The position numbers and the translations under genes are program-made. From an uncultured Lachnospiraceae bacterium (GTDB lineage Bacteria; Bacillota; Clostridia; Lachnospirales; Lachnospiraceae), in contig CANCYR010000032.1 in assembly GCA_947382355.1 (NCBI GenBank), forward strand, positions 1-37,444: a stretch of 37,444 nucleotides of DNA, read 5' to 3'. A model generated the notes under the pieces. It was not told the origin of the DNA. It made no database searches and saw nothing but the letters and a program-made list of their open reading frames with translations. Positions 1 through 8,134 of the stretch are shown here, piece by piece. Position 1 is the first letter of the stretch, and each line of letters begins with the position of its first letter.

Positions 1-1170
1 TGTGGTAGGTTCAATAATTGCACAGGCTGCCATGCTCTCGTCAAAATAACCGGCAATCCTTCCCGCCTGGTTTCTATTTATAATTTCCAGATTACTATAA
101 TATTCCCTTCCCTTTCCCGGCAGATATAAATATTTAAAATTCAACTGATTAATCACAAAATAATCCCGATAATCCTGATACCTTTCATAATTAATCTTCA
201 AATCGGAAATAACAGAAGATAGTATTTCAGCAAAAACATTATATGTCTGTGTTGCATAATCATCACCTGCTCCGACTGTCAGCACTGCAGCTTCATATGC
301 AATCTGAAACAGGAATTCTTTTTCCTCCGCCTCATCATCCAGTTTTTCCTGCATTTTCCAACTTATTTCTTCTGCCAGCTTTTCACTGAAATATCCGGCG
401 TTTTTCAGGTACTCAACAGCCCTCACTCCCCTTTGGCATTCCTCCATGGAAAGAGAATCCATGGTTCTTTCCAGAAATAAAATCAAATAATCCAGCGCTT
501 CCGGCACTGAGGAAAATTCATCCGCCTTTATTTCCCCATTTTCCACTATCATATCTGCACCGGCAGTTTCATCCTGAGCCTGTTTCTCTTCTTCTGCAGC
601 ATTTACCTGTTTTGCAGCAGCATCCGTAGAAGCACTGGTTTTATCCAGACGTTGGAATCCACTGATTCCATTGGGGAGAGAATTTTCAAGAATCGTCATA
701 AGGTCTCTCTCATATATGCTTTTGCCGTCTGCCGGATAATACTTTTCTTCCACTATTCCGTCCTGAATATCCACTCCATAAGTATTTCCCCAGTTAATCA
801 GGTCCTGTACCTTATAAACGAGCTGACCGTCACTGGAAACTTTCATGCTTCCGGGCTGCTTTCTGTAATAATACTCCAATAAGTCAATGGTCTTTTCTTT
901 GTCAAATTCTCCATCCGTTTCAAACTGCTGGCATAATGCAAGATAATAAATCATGTCTGCAGAATCACTGGAAAACATTTCCGCCAGACTGTCCGAATCC
1001 TCATAATCATCGTCTTCAAAGGGATTAATCAAAAAACTGTAATTTTTATTGTTCGTCACCACGATACATCTTGTGAACATAAAGCTGGCAATTCCGATAA
1101 TCCCAAGAATAGATAGCATTTCCACGGCAATTACCAAGGTTTTTTTTCCGAATGTGCAATGTCTTTTCAT
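1..1170 (-). CDS. Sensor histidine kinase, N-terminal part (truncated by the window edge)
   Basis: An open minus-strand frame runs off the left edge; 390 codons are visible. It starts with a short basic segment and one membrane helix (about residues 11-33), followed by at least 355 residues with no second helix, rich in Asp, Glu, Tyr and Ser. That is the shape of a large extracytoplasmic sensor domain. The kinase core (HAMP, HisKA, HATPase) would lie beyond position 1 and is not seen. The assignment rests on its place directly after an OmpR-type response regulator (33 bases to this start) and on resemblance to Lachnospiraceae kinases with long N-terminal sensor domains. GGAG lies 6 bases before ATG 1170. 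An in-frame ATG at 1182 is an alternative start. The ligand is unknown. Confidence 0.7.
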   Translation of the reverse strand, partial: MKRHCTFGKKTLVIAVEMLSILGIIGIASFMFTRCIVVTNNKNYSFLINPFEDDDYEDSDSLAEMFSSDSADMIYYLALCQQFETDGEFDKEKTIDLLEYYYRKQPGSMKVSSDGQLVYKVQDLINWGNTYGVDIQDGIVEEKYYPADGKSIYERDLMTILENSLPNGISGFQRLDKTSASTDAAAKQVNAAEEEKQAQDETAGADMIVENGEIKADEFSSVPEALDYLILFLERTMDSLSMEECQRGVRAVEYLKNAGYFSEKLAEEISWKMQEKLDDEAEEKEFLFQIAYEAAVLTVGAGDDYATQTYNVFAEILSSVISDLKINYERYQDYRDYFVINQLNFKYLYLPGKGREYYSNLEIINRNQAGRIAGYFDESMAACAIIEPTT

Positions 1171-1203
1171 ACTTTTCTCCATATCCTGCCTTTTAACCGG
1201 CCT

Positions 1204-1902
1204 CTATGTTTCCTGCTTCTCCACTTTATATCCAATTCCCCACACTACTTTTAAGTATCTGGGCTCCCTTGGATTAATTTCTATTTTTTCTCTAATATGC
1301 CTGATATGTACTGCCACTGTATTATCCGCTCCAATAGCCTCTTCATTCCAGATGTTTTCATATATCTGTTCAATGGAAAAAACCCTTCCTGCATTTTTGG
1401 TCAATAGCAGTAAAATACTGTATTCAATAGGTGTCAGCTTAATCGGTTCATCATCCACCGTAACCTGCTTTGTTTCGTCATTGATTTCAAGCCCGCCTAC
1501 TCTGTATACATTTTTAGTGGACTCCACCATATTTCCAAGCTTTGTATATCTTCGCAGATTGGATTTCACTCTGGCAACCAGCTCTAAAGGATTAAAGGGC
1601 TTCGTCACGTAATCGTCCGCCCCTACATTCAGCCCAAGAATCTTATCCGCATCCTCCGATTTCGCTGAAAGCACGATAATAGGAATCGTGCTGAATTCCC
1701 GAATTTGAAGTGTGGCATGAATTCCATCCAGTCTGGGCATCATAACATCAATAATCAATAAATGTATCTCATTATCCCTTAAAATCCGGATTGCCTCTTC
1801 ACCATCGAAAGCCTTATAAATGGTATACCCTTCCTGGGACAAATAGATACTGATGGCATCCACTATATTTTTATCATCATCACAAATTAAAATATTTGCC
1901 AA
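1204..1902 (-). CDS. OmpR/PhoB-family response regulator
   Basis: A two-domain transcription regulator of 232 residues. The receiver domain has the acidic cluster at D8-D10, the phospho-acceptor D52 in IIDVMMPRLDG, the switch Ser/Ala around 79-80 and the conserved Lys 101 (VTKP). The C-terminal winged helix (about 130-228) contains the usual LTPIEYSILLLL and HIRHIREK segments and ends in WGIGYKVE. I place the start at TTG 1902, because GGAGG lies 7 bases upstream and translation begins directly with the receiver strand. The frame can be extended to 1965, but that adds residues with no domain match. It is presumably phosphorylated by the kinase encoded just downstream. Its target genes cannot be read from the sequence. 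Confidence 0.93.
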   Translation of the reverse strand: MANILICDDDKNIVDAISIYLSQEGYTIYKAFDGEEAIRILRDNEIHLLIIDVMMPRLDGIHATLQIREFSTIPIIVLSAKSEDADKILGLNVGADDYVTKPFNPLELVARVKSNLRRYTKLGNMVESTKNVYRVGGLEINDETKQVTVDDEPIKLTPIEYSILLLLTKNAGRVFSIEQIYENIWNEEAIGADNTVAVHIRHIREKIEINPREPRYLKVVWGIGYKVEKQET

Positions 1903-1920
1903 ATTTCTTACCTCCCTGAA

Positions 1921-1949
1921 ATATACTGCTGCCAAGTCAAACAGTATAT
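1921..1949 (-). promoter_or_regulatory. Inverted repeat in the leader of the response regulator gene
   Basis: ATATACTG (1921-1928) and CAGTATAT (1942-1949) form a perfect 8-bp inverted repeat with a 13-base spacer, 19 bases upstream of the TTG start. It could be an operator (for example autoregulation) or an RNA hairpin. There is no experimental basis for either reading. Confidence 0.3.
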
Positions 1950-2094
1950 AAATTGATTGAAACATATAGAGTTTAGGAAAAAAGTATTAAAATAGTTAAA
2001 ATTTTCTTAAATTATCAGTCCCTTCTTTGCATAAGTACAAAAAATTATGAAATACTAATAGTGCCACTTTCCATTATGAAAGGAGATTTTAATT

Positions 2095-2307
2095 ATGGGA
2101 AATAAAGGTTTAAACTGTTTTGCGCTTACCTTAGTCATCATAGGCGCACTTAACTGGGGACTTGTGGGATTTTTTAATTTCAATTTAGTCTCCCTGATTT
2201 TAGGAAATATGACATGGTTGTCAAGAATTATCTATGCCCTTGTAGGCATTTGCGGTATTTACCTGCTGACGTTCTACAATTTAATCGGCAGAAATCAGAA
2301 TGCCTGA
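2095..2307 (+). CDS. DUF378 (YuzA-like) small membrane protein
   Basis: A 70-residue protein with two predicted membrane helices (about residues 9-36 and 41-63). It has the DUF378 signature: a LNWGLVGFFNFNLV segment after helix one and a G-I-Y-L-L segment in helix two. Members of this family are short inner-membrane proteins of unknown function found in many Bacillota and Proteobacteria. AAAGGAG precedes the ATG at good spacing. It stands alone on the plus strand, divergent from the two-component genes and convergent with pgeF, whose stop is only 14 bases away. Low-stem hairpins around 2302-2340 might separate the converging transcripts, but neither carries a clear U-tract. Confidence 0.88.
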   Translation: MGNKGLNCFALTLVIIGALNWGLVGFFNFNLVSLILGNMTWLSRIIYALVGICGIYLLTFYNLIGRNQNA

Positions 2308-2321
2308 ACAGGCGCTCATGC

Positions 2322-3188
2322 TTAAAGCAGCATGATAAATGCCCCCAGATTACCTCGTTTTCCCATAGAAGCCCTATGGGAAAACAAGTAATTCGGGTTA
2401 TGGCAGGTACATATATCCGTAATCTGGATGTTCTCACTTTTTACTCCTGCTTCTTCTAAGAGAAATCTGTTTGCTTTCCATAAATCCAGTTGATATTTCT
2501 CATTTTCTTTTGGAAATAAAACCTGTTCCAATATTTTTTTATTTCCCGAAAAACACTTTTCCACACGGGCAGCCACATCCCCGCTTACCTCGTAACAGTC
2601 CTTACAAATAGACGGTCCTATGGCACAAATCAGTTCTTCCGGCTTTGAACCGAACTCCTCCTGCATTTTCCGGACAGTTTCGGGACCCATTTTCCCTACA
2701 GTTCCCTTCCATCCGGAATGGGACAGACCTATGGCTTTTTTCACAGGGTCCACAAAATAAAGGGGAACGCAGTCCGCATAAAAAGTAGACAGTACAATTC
2801 CCTTTTCTTTTGTAATAAGACCGTCAATATCCTTATAATCCCTTTCCCGCACAAGCCCTTTTCCCATATCCTCTTTTGTAACAACCCGGATATTGACAGT
2901 ATGGGTCTGGTCTGAACACACAAACGCTTCCGGCTCTGCAAAAAGCGCCCTGCCAACCCTTCGGAAATTTTCCATCACATCCTCTTTTTTATCTCCCCTT
3001 GTAAAGCTTAAATTCATGGAAGCAAACATTCCTTTACTGACCCCTCCCAGACGGGTAGTAAACAAATGTCTGATGCAGGGAATCTCATCCAGCATGGGAA
3101 AAGTCAGATATTCCATATCCCCCGCCCTGTTCTGTATCATTACTGGCTTTTCTTCCTGTCTGATTACCGGATATAATTCTTCTTTCAT
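2322..3188 (-). CDS. pgeF: PgeF/YfiH-family purine nucleoside phosphorylase / peptidoglycan editing factor
   Basis: A 288-residue multicopper-polyphenol-oxidase-fold protein (YfiH, PgeF, LACC1 family). Members act on purine nucleosides (phosphorylase and adenosine deaminase activities), and in E. coli PgeF corrects misincorporated L-Ser in peptidoglycan. The metal-binding His-Cys-His set is visible in SDQTH, FYADCVPL and SHSGWKG. The N-terminal FTTRLGGVS and MNLSF motifs and the C-terminal CTCHNPNYLFSHR segment are also typical. I prefer ATG 3188 to the GTG at 3200, which has poor spacing to any Shine-Dalgarno sequence. It is the last gene of the rplS-to-pgeF run, and in many Bacillota it is a stand-alone gene elsewhere. 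Confidence 0.9.
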   Translation of the reverse strand: MKEELYPVIRQEEKPVMIQNRAGDMEYLTFPMLDEIPCIRHLFTTRLGGVSKGMFASMNLSFTRGDKKEDVMENFRRVGRALFAEPEAFVCSDQTHTVNIRVVTKEDMGKGLVRERDYKDIDGLITKEKGIVLSTFYADCVPLYFVDPVKKAIGLSHSGWKGTVGKMGPETVRKMQEEFGSKPEELICAIGPSICKDCYEVSGDVAARVEKCFSGNKKILEQVLFPKENEKYQLDLWKANRFLLEEAGVKSENIQITDICTCHNPNYLFSHRASMGKRGNLGAFIMLL

Positions 3189-3215
3189 GATTTTTCTCAC
3201 TTTCCGTCAACATTC

Positions 3216-3245
3216 CATTGCTTAATTTTACATTGCTTAATTTTT
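3216..3245. repeat. Tandem duplication of 14 bp at the yraN-pgeF junction
   Basis: CATTGCTTAATTTT occurs twice with a period of 15 (3216-3229 and 3231-3244). The second copy contains the yraN stop codon. It looks like a replication-slippage duplication that only lengthens the spacer. Confidence 0.7.
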
Positions 3246-3596
3246 CCACTGGTGCATAAAAGCATTTTTATACCATGTAATTTCTTCTCCGCAGATTGCC
3301 ACCACATCATAACGGCAGCACACATTTTCCGGTAAGGGATGGCACATCAGATAAAATTGCGCAACTTTAGAAATCTGCCTTTGCTTTGCAATTGTCACAG
3401 ACTCCTCCGGCAGCCCCTTCCCTGTATCCTTCCGGTATTTTACTTCTACGAACACCAATGCTCCCTTATGATATCCGATTAAATCAATTTCACCCTGACG
3501 CACTCTGAAATTCTTTTCCAGAATGATGAAATCCTGCTTTTTTAAGTATTTCTCCGCTCTTTCCTCGTAAGCTTTTCCTACTTTTCTTTTATTCAT
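3237..3596 (-). CDS. YraN family protein (UPF0102), endonuclease-fold
   Basis: A 119-residue protein of the UPF0102/YraN family, with a Holliday-junction-resolvase-like restriction endonuclease fold. The core is visible: an N-terminal GKAYEERAEKYL helix, then RQGEIDLIGY and VFVEVKYR, which supply the E-x-D and E-x-K metal-site residues of the PD-(D/E)XK superfamily. The biological role is not settled for the family. ATG 3596 has AGGAA 6 bases upstream; a longer frame reaching 3641 has no ribosome site. It sits between the FlhB-tail gene and pgeF, and in many Bacillota yraN lies near rnhB as it does here. Confidence 0.9.
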   Translation of the reverse strand: MNKRKVGKAYEERAEKYLKKQDFIILEKNFRVRQGEIDLIGYHKGALVFVEVKYRKDTGKGLPEESVTIAKQRQISKVAQFYLMCHPLPENVCCRYDVVAICGEEITWYKNAFMHQWKN

Positions 3597-3643
3597 ACAG
3601 TATTCCTGCACTCCGTACCGTCCCTGTGCTTTTGCAGGCATGG

Positions 3644-3928
3644 CTATTTTTTCATTTTTGCCCGTATTTTATCCATCTGGTCCACGAATACCAGTATTTC
3701 CGCCACAACCTCATAAAGCTCCGGCGGAATCATTTCACCGATTTCCAGCCTTGCCAGAGTGTCCGCCAGCTTATCATCCTTGTGGATGGGAACCTTTTCC
3801 TCTTTGGCTTTTTGTAAAATCCTTTCCGCCAGCGCTCCTTTTCCGGAAGCAATTACCCGGGGAGCTTCTTCAGAAGGATCATATTCCAGGGCAATTGCCT
3901 GTTTTATTTTTTTTGGTTTTTCTTCCAT
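3644..3928 (-). CDS. FlhB C-terminal-domain homologue (YlqH-like)
   Basis: A 94-residue soluble protein equivalent to the cytoplasmic tail of FlhB/EscU, the export-switch component of flagellar and type III secretion systems, but with no membrane part. The recognisable block runs from AIALEYD through APRVIASGKG and VPIHKDDKLADTLARLEIGEMIPPELYEVVAEIL. The NPTH autocleavage motif of true FlhB is absent. B. subtilis has the same stand-alone protein, YlqH, beside YlqG and RnhB, and the order is conserved here. The upstream FliK-like gene ends 17 bases before this ATG. No flagellar gene is present in the window, so the role is unknown. Confidence 0.88.
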   Translation of the reverse strand: MEEKPKKIKQAIALEYDPSEEAPRVIASGKGALAERILQKAKEEKVPIHKDDKLADTLARLEIGEMIPPELYEVVAEILVFVDQMDKIRAKMKK

Positions 3929-3945
3929 ATGCCCGCTTCCTTTCC

Positions 3946-5748
3946 TTATGCCCTTACATCAAAAGCCTGTGTGGAAAGAAGCATGCGCTTATCTTCCTCT
4001 TCTTCCCCTGCCAGTCGCTCCGCAAAGCTTTTTTCCTCTCCGCTTTTCACTGTTACCTCTGTCTTTAAAGCATAGCCTCGCTTTTCCAGCCTCTCATTTA
4101 AAATATGGATATTGCTTTCTATAAAGGAAAGCATATCGTCATCCCTTAAATAAAACTTGGTGTTGACCTTCTCGCTGCCCGTCATAGTCACATATACGTC
4201 TACAGGGCCCAGATTGTCCATATCCAGATGAAGCAAGGCGCTTATGCTGCCGTTTTCCTTTGCCAGATTTTTTTTATTGGTATATACATACAAGTCCCCG
4301 TGTCCGCTTCCCTGACTGAATTTCAGGGGCAGCTGCACATAGGTAAACGCCTGATTGAGCTGATTCATAAAATCCATGTTCTGACGAAGGCTGTCCACGC
4401 TTTTAAACAGATTGGAATTCTCTTTGCCAATGGTGGACAAGGTGTCTGTCAGCCTCTGTGTCTGCTGCCGCAGCTTTTCATAATACTCGGAAACCTTTCC
4501 GTCTTTCCCCACTGTTTCCGGCTCCAGTAAAAGCTGTTTCATCATCCGGTTTTTAACCAATGTCCCAAATTCCTTTGAAGCATACAATTTCTGCAAAGGC
4601 TCCGCCTGCTGCTTTTCCTCCGAAATCCTGCTCAGTACAGAAAAAAGCTCCTTGTAGGAAATGGTCCCTTCCCTTACCTGAGACGCAATCCTTTCTGAAA
4701 CTCCAAGCTCTGTAAGCTGTCTGGAAAATGCCGCTCTTTCCGATTCCTTTAACAAACTGCCAAGCTGCCACTCCCCGGCCGGCGCTTTATTAGCAAAGGC
4801 TACCTCGTTTTCTTTGGATGCTGCCGGCATTTCTTCTGTCAGGAAAGCTTCCACAGACTCCAAGCCGGTTTTTACCGCTGCATTCTCATTTTCCCCTGTA
4901 CCCGGCAAAACCATTTCCATTCCCGGTTCTTTAATCAGAATCTTTCCCGTCTGGCTGTCTTGTTCAAAAACAGCTGTTTCCCCTTCCAGTACATCACCAA
5001 TAAAGCCTTCCGTCTGTGCCGGAAGCATTTCTCCTTCTGCAAGCATGGCTGTCACCTCTTTATAGATAGCCGCTGCCTGTTTCGCATCTCCTGCTTTTAT
5101 CATGTCCAGACAGGTCTGTTCCAGACTTCCGGCAATTTCTTCAATTCCCGAAAGAATCTGGTGTTCAAAATTCTTATATGCTTCAAACTGGGCAATATTT
5201 TCATTTGTAATAGGAATGGACAACTGTTTCATTTCCACCAGATCCGCCGGCAGCGCCTTAGGAAATGACATGACCTGCCTGAACATATTCTGCAGGGAAG
5301 CAGCATCAATGGACATTCCCTTATCCATCATGGCAGTAACCATGGAGGCAGTTGCATCATTCACCGGAATATTGGCGGCTTCCAGACCTTTTATTACGGT
5401 GGTGCCGGTATTCATATTGGTAAAAAGGGGGCTTAGGGAAAGGGTATTGCCTGAATGGCTCTTGACTTCAAAGGTCAGCCTCTGCCCTACCATTACCTGC
5501 AGCTTTTGTTCCAGTCTGGCATTGACATAGGCATCATCGGAAAGCTTTAGCTTTACCATATCTCCTTCCATGGCAATTACCTGTCCCGTCACGCTGCTTC
5601 CCTTTGTAAATGCAGACAGCTCCCTTGCGGTCAGCACACGGTCTGTTTCCCTTGAGGAAGCCTTGCTGTCTGCCTCTGACACCGTCCCGGTGCCGTAAGC
5701 TTCTTTATTTGTATGATAGGAAAACAAATTTGATAAATCAAATCCCAT
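3946..5748 (-). CDS. FliK-like protein (YlqG-type) with flagellar hook-length control C-terminal domain
   Basis: A 600-residue acidic protein without signal peptide or membrane helices. Residues about 40-110 look like an oligonucleotide-binding-type beta domain (GQVIAMEGDMVKLKLSD...LEQKLQVMVGQRLTFEV). A long helical, low-conservation middle follows. Residues about 470-570 resemble the FliK C-terminal domain: alternating LHLDMDNLGPVDVYVTM strands, then a helix ending in LNERLEKRGYALKTEV. In FliK that domain meets the FlhB tail. The next gene encodes an FlhB-tail-like protein, so the two may form an analogous pair outside a flagellum. The order rnhB-ylqG-ylqH is that of B. subtilis. The start is ATG 5748. 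I am confident of the family resemblance but not of any function. Confidence 0.72.
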   Translation of the reverse strand: MGFDLSNLFSYHTNKEAYGTGTVSEADSKASSRETDRVLTARELSAFTKGSSVTGQVIAMEGDMVKLKLSDDAYVNARLEQKLQVMVGQRLTFEVKSHSGNTLSLSPLFTNMNTGTTVIKGLEAANIPVNDATASMVTAMMDKGMSIDAASLQNMFRQVMSFPKALPADLVEMKQLSIPITNENIAQFEAYKNFEHQILSGIEEIAGSLEQTCLDMIKAGDAKQAAAIYKEVTAMLAEGEMLPAQTEGFIGDVLEGETAVFEQDSQTGKILIKEPGMEMVLPGTGENENAAVKTGLESVEAFLTEEMPAASKENEVAFANKAPAGEWQLGSLLKESERAAFSRQLTELGVSERIASQVREGTISYKELFSVLSRISEEKQQAEPLQKLYASKEFGTLVKNRMMKQLLLEPETVGKDGKVSEYYEKLRQQTQRLTDTLSTIGKENSNLFKSVDSLRQNMDFMNQLNQAFTYVQLPLKFSQGSGHGDLYVYTNKKNLAKENGSISALLHLDMDNLGPVDVYVTMTGSEKVNTKFYLRDDDMLSFIESNIHILNERLEKRGYALKTEVTVKSGEEKSFAERLAGEEEEDKRMLLSTQAFDVRA

Positions 5749-5771
5749 ATAATTTCCTCGCTTTGTTGAAT

Positions 5772-5797
5772 TATTTAACCGATTTATTTAACCGATT
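5772..5797. repeat. Perfect 13-bp tandem repeat upstream of the FliK-like gene
   Basis: TATTTAACCGATT occurs twice head to tail (5772-5784, 5785-5797) in the spacer between rnhB and the FliK-like gene. It could be a slippage product or a paired binding site; the sequence does not decide. Confidence 0.75.
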
Positions 5798-5835
5798 TTG
5801 AAACACCCGGGTTCACAATTTAGATGACGGTGCAG

Positions 5836-6594
5836 TCAGATAAAGTTTTTAATAAAGCTCTTTCTATGTATCGGCGAAGGACCATTTGCTTTCAATGCCT
5901 CAATATGGGCTTTTGAACCATAGCCTTTATTGGAAGCAAAGCCGTATTCCGGCATGAGCTTATCATATTCCACCATCAGCCGGTCTCTTGTGACCTTGGC
6001 AATAATGCTTGCCGCCCCTATGGAAATGCTTTTGGCGTCCCCCTTAATAATGGGTATCTGCAAAATGGTAACCTTTGGAATGGTAACTGCATCATTTAAT
6101 AATATATCGGGTGCAACTGCCAGATTTTGAATAGCTTCCCGCATTGCTTCATAGGTAGCCTGTAAAATATTGATTTCGTCAATTCTTTCCGGTGAAGCAT
6201 AGCCGATTCCTGTTGCCACGGCTTTTTCCATAATGACTTCATAAAGCTCTTCTCTTTTTTTCTCCGAAAGCTTTTTGGAATCATTAATGTATAAGATATC
6301 CGTATCCTTTGGCAGAATAACGGCTCCTGCCACTACCGGTCCGGCAAGCGGTCCTCTTCCAACCTCGTCTATCCCGCATATATATCCATATGACTCATAT
6401 TTCTTTTCATATGCTTTTAAAGCTTCGGTTCTGGCAAGCTCTTTTTCCAGAGCCTCCATCCGTTTCCTGGCTTTTTTTACAAGAGCTGCCACTCCGGGTC
6501 TTTCATCTTCTTTATAGGCGCTTACAAATTCAGGCAGCATATGAATCTCTGCTGCCTGATAAGCTTCTTTTATCTCGCTTATTTTCTTTTCCAA
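5836..6594 (-). CDS. rnhB: Ribonuclease HII
   Basis: A 252-residue type 2 RNase H that cuts the RNA strand of RNA-DNA hybrids and removes misincorporated ribonucleotides. The catalytic set is visible: D76 and E77 in GIDEVGRGPLAGPVVAGAV, D168 in LLNDAV and D186 in IKGD. The family motif SIGAASIIAKVTRDR follows. An N-terminal extension of about 70 residues with basic helices is typical of Bacillota RNase HII and helps bind the substrate. The start appears to be TTG 6594, with GGAG about 10 bases upstream. It lies between lepB and the FliK-like gene, as part of the conserved rplS-rbgA-rnhB neighbourhood. Confidence 0.97.
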   Translation of the reverse strand: MEKKISEIKEAYQAAEIHMLPEFVSAYKEDERPGVAALVKKARKRMEALEKELARTEALKAYEKKYESYGYICGIDEVGRGPLAGPVVAGAVILPKDTDILYINDSKKLSEKKREELYEVIMEKAVATGIGYASPERIDEINILQATYEAMREAIQNLAVAPDILLNDAVTIPKVTILQIPIIKGDAKSISIGAASIIAKVTRDRLMVEYDKLMPEYGFASNKGYGSKAHIEALKANGPSPIHRKSFIKNFI

Positions 6595-6644
6595 TTTTTA
6601 TCCACTCCACTTTTCCATAGGGAATTATCCGCGCTTTCTTTTTG

Positions 6645-7184
6645 TTACTGGTGCTTCAAAACCCCGAATTTATCAAAGGGATAAATCCGGACCCATGCTC
6701 TTCCAATAATCTCTTTTCTTGAAATATTCCCGACATCCTCTTCCCTGCTGTCCGAGCTTCCGTTCCGGTTATCGCCCATAACAAAGTATTCATCCTCGCC
6801 AAGAGTAATGGGCTCCGCCGCCCTGCCCTGATAACGGATTACTTCCTTGCCGTAGGACTCCTGTAAAATCTCACCGTCAATGAAAATATTTCCCTGCTCG
6901 TCAATCTGAACGGTCTCTCCCGGCATTCCGATAATCCTTTTGATATAATAAGTCTTTTTCTTATACCTATAGGGGAATACAATAATATCAAACCGTTCCG
7001 GGTCTTTAAACCGATAAGTTATTTTATCCACAATCAGATTGTCATTTTCCTGTAAAGTAGGCGTCATGGACTCACCACTTACTCTGGTACGCTGCCCCAC
7101 AAAGGTAATGACAAGATATGTGATAAGCAACACAATTAAAAAATAAAAGCTTGTACTAAGTATTTCTTTTAATATGTTCTTCAA
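6645..7184 (-). CDS. lepB: Signal peptidase I (copy 1)
   Basis: A 179-residue type I signal peptidase that removes signal peptides from exported proteins at the outer face of the membrane. One N-terminal helix (about 10-29) anchors it. The Ser-Lys dyad is S39 (SGESM) and K82 (YYIKRIIGMPGE), and the C-terminal MGDNRNGSSDSR box is intact. The start is TTG 7184, with GAGG 6 bases before it; no ATG fits. It lies between rbgA and rnhB, with a second and different signal peptidase on the other side of rbgA. The two share the active-site boxes but differ through the anchor and mid-region, so they are paralogues rather than a recent duplication. Confidence 0.96.
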   Translation of the reverse strand: MKNILKEILSTSFYFLIVLLITYLVITFVGQRTRVSGESMTPTLQENDNLIVDKITYRFKDPERFDIIVFPYRYKKKTYYIKRIIGMPGETVQIDEQGNIFIDGEILQESYGKEVIRYQGRAAEPITLGEDEYFVMGDNRNGSSDSREEDVGNISRKEIIGRAWVRIYPFDKFGVLKHQ

Positions 7185-7237
7185 AATATTCCTCTTTTCT
7201 GTCAGTTACTTCATACTACTTCATCATATTATTTTTC

Positions 7238-8074
7238 TCAGGGAAATTCAAGTGTAATTTTTCCTAACCTGCCGCTTCTGAAATCGTCCACAATCAGATT
7301 GCTTGTTTTCCGGTAGTCCAGCTGTTCCCCTTTTAAAAAGCATTTTCGTTTTTCTCCGATTTCTTCCAGAATCTTCAAAGGCTCCTCGTTTATAATCTGA
7401 TACCTCTTTTCCAAAAGCCCCTGATAATGCTCCTCAAGATAAGCAATCAGGGAAAGGGCAAGCTCTTCCGTATTCAATATTTCATCATTCATGGAACCAA
7501 TCATGGCAAGCCTTAAGCCCACCTGCTGGTCCTCAAACTTGGGCCATAGGATTCCCGGCGTGTCCAAAAGCTCAAGACCTTTATTCAGGCGAATCCACTG
7601 TTTTCCTTTCGTTACCCCCGGCTTATTCCCTGTTTTTGTACATGCTTTTCCTGCAAAGGAATTGATAAAGGTGGATTTTCCCACATTGGGGATTCCCACC
7701 ACCATAGCCCTGACCGGACGGTTGATAATCCCTCTTTTTTTGTCCCTCTCTATTTTTTCCCTGCAGGCTTCCGTAACAATATTTTGTATCGCCTTCATGT
7801 TTTCTTTTGTCCTTGCATTGATTGCAAGCACAAAAAAGCCCTTTTCCTTAAAATAGGAAAACCATTCTTTTGTCCGTTTATCATCTGCCAAATCCGCTTT
7901 GTTCAAAAGTATAAGCCTGCTTTTTCCCTTTCCAAGCTCGTCAATGTCCGGATTTCTGCTGCTTAAGGGCACTCTTGCATCCACAAGCTCGATAACAAGG
8001 TCGATAAGCTTGATATTTTCCTGCATCATTCTCTTTGCTTTCGTCATATGCCCCGGATACCATTGATAATTCAT
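7238..8074 (-). CDS. rbgA: Ribosome biogenesis GTPase RbgA (YlqF)
   Basis: A 278-residue circularly permuted GTPase needed for a late step of 50S subunit assembly. The motif order is permuted as in the family: the G4 box NKAD (58-61) comes first, then G1 GIPNVGKS (127-134), G2 with GVT (about 153-155) and G3 DTPG (171-174). The N-terminal MNYQWYPGHMTKAKR segment is the family hallmark. The C-terminal part is the helical RNA-binding domain. ATG 8074 has GGAGG 7 bases upstream; an upstream in-frame start at 8122 has no support. In B. subtilis rbgA follows rplS directly; here a signal peptidase gene lies between them. Confidence 0.97.
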   Translation of the reverse strand: MNYQWYPGHMTKAKRMMQENIKLIDLVIELVDARVPLSSRNPDIDELGKGKSRLILLNKADLADDKRTKEWFSYFKEKGFFVLAINARTKENMKAIQNIVTEACREKIERDKKRGIINRPVRAMVVGIPNVGKSTFINSFAGKACTKTGNKPGVTKGKQWIRLNKGLELLDTPGILWPKFEDQQVGLRLAMIGSMNDEILNTEELALSLIAYLEEHYQGLLEKRYQIINEEPLKILEEIGEKRKCFLKGEQLDYRKTSNLIVDDFRSGRLGKITLEFP

Positions 8075-8134
8075 CCTGTTTCCTCCCATGTTCTTTTTCC
8101 AGTCTCTTACACATTGCAACAAATTGCCGGAAAT

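Noticed and set aside
1049-1612. Long plus-strand frame opposite the response regulator
   Set aside because: It is antisense to a clear OmpR-type regulator and the start of the kinase, has no ribosome site and no recognisable domain.
2302-2340. Small inverted repeats between the DUF378 gene and pgeF as a bidirectional terminator
   Set aside because: Stems are only 5 bp and no U-tract follows on either strand.
5749-5835. Promoter for the FliK-like gene within the tandem repeat region
   Set aside because: No -35/-10 pair with acceptable spacing; co-transcription with rnhB is simpler.
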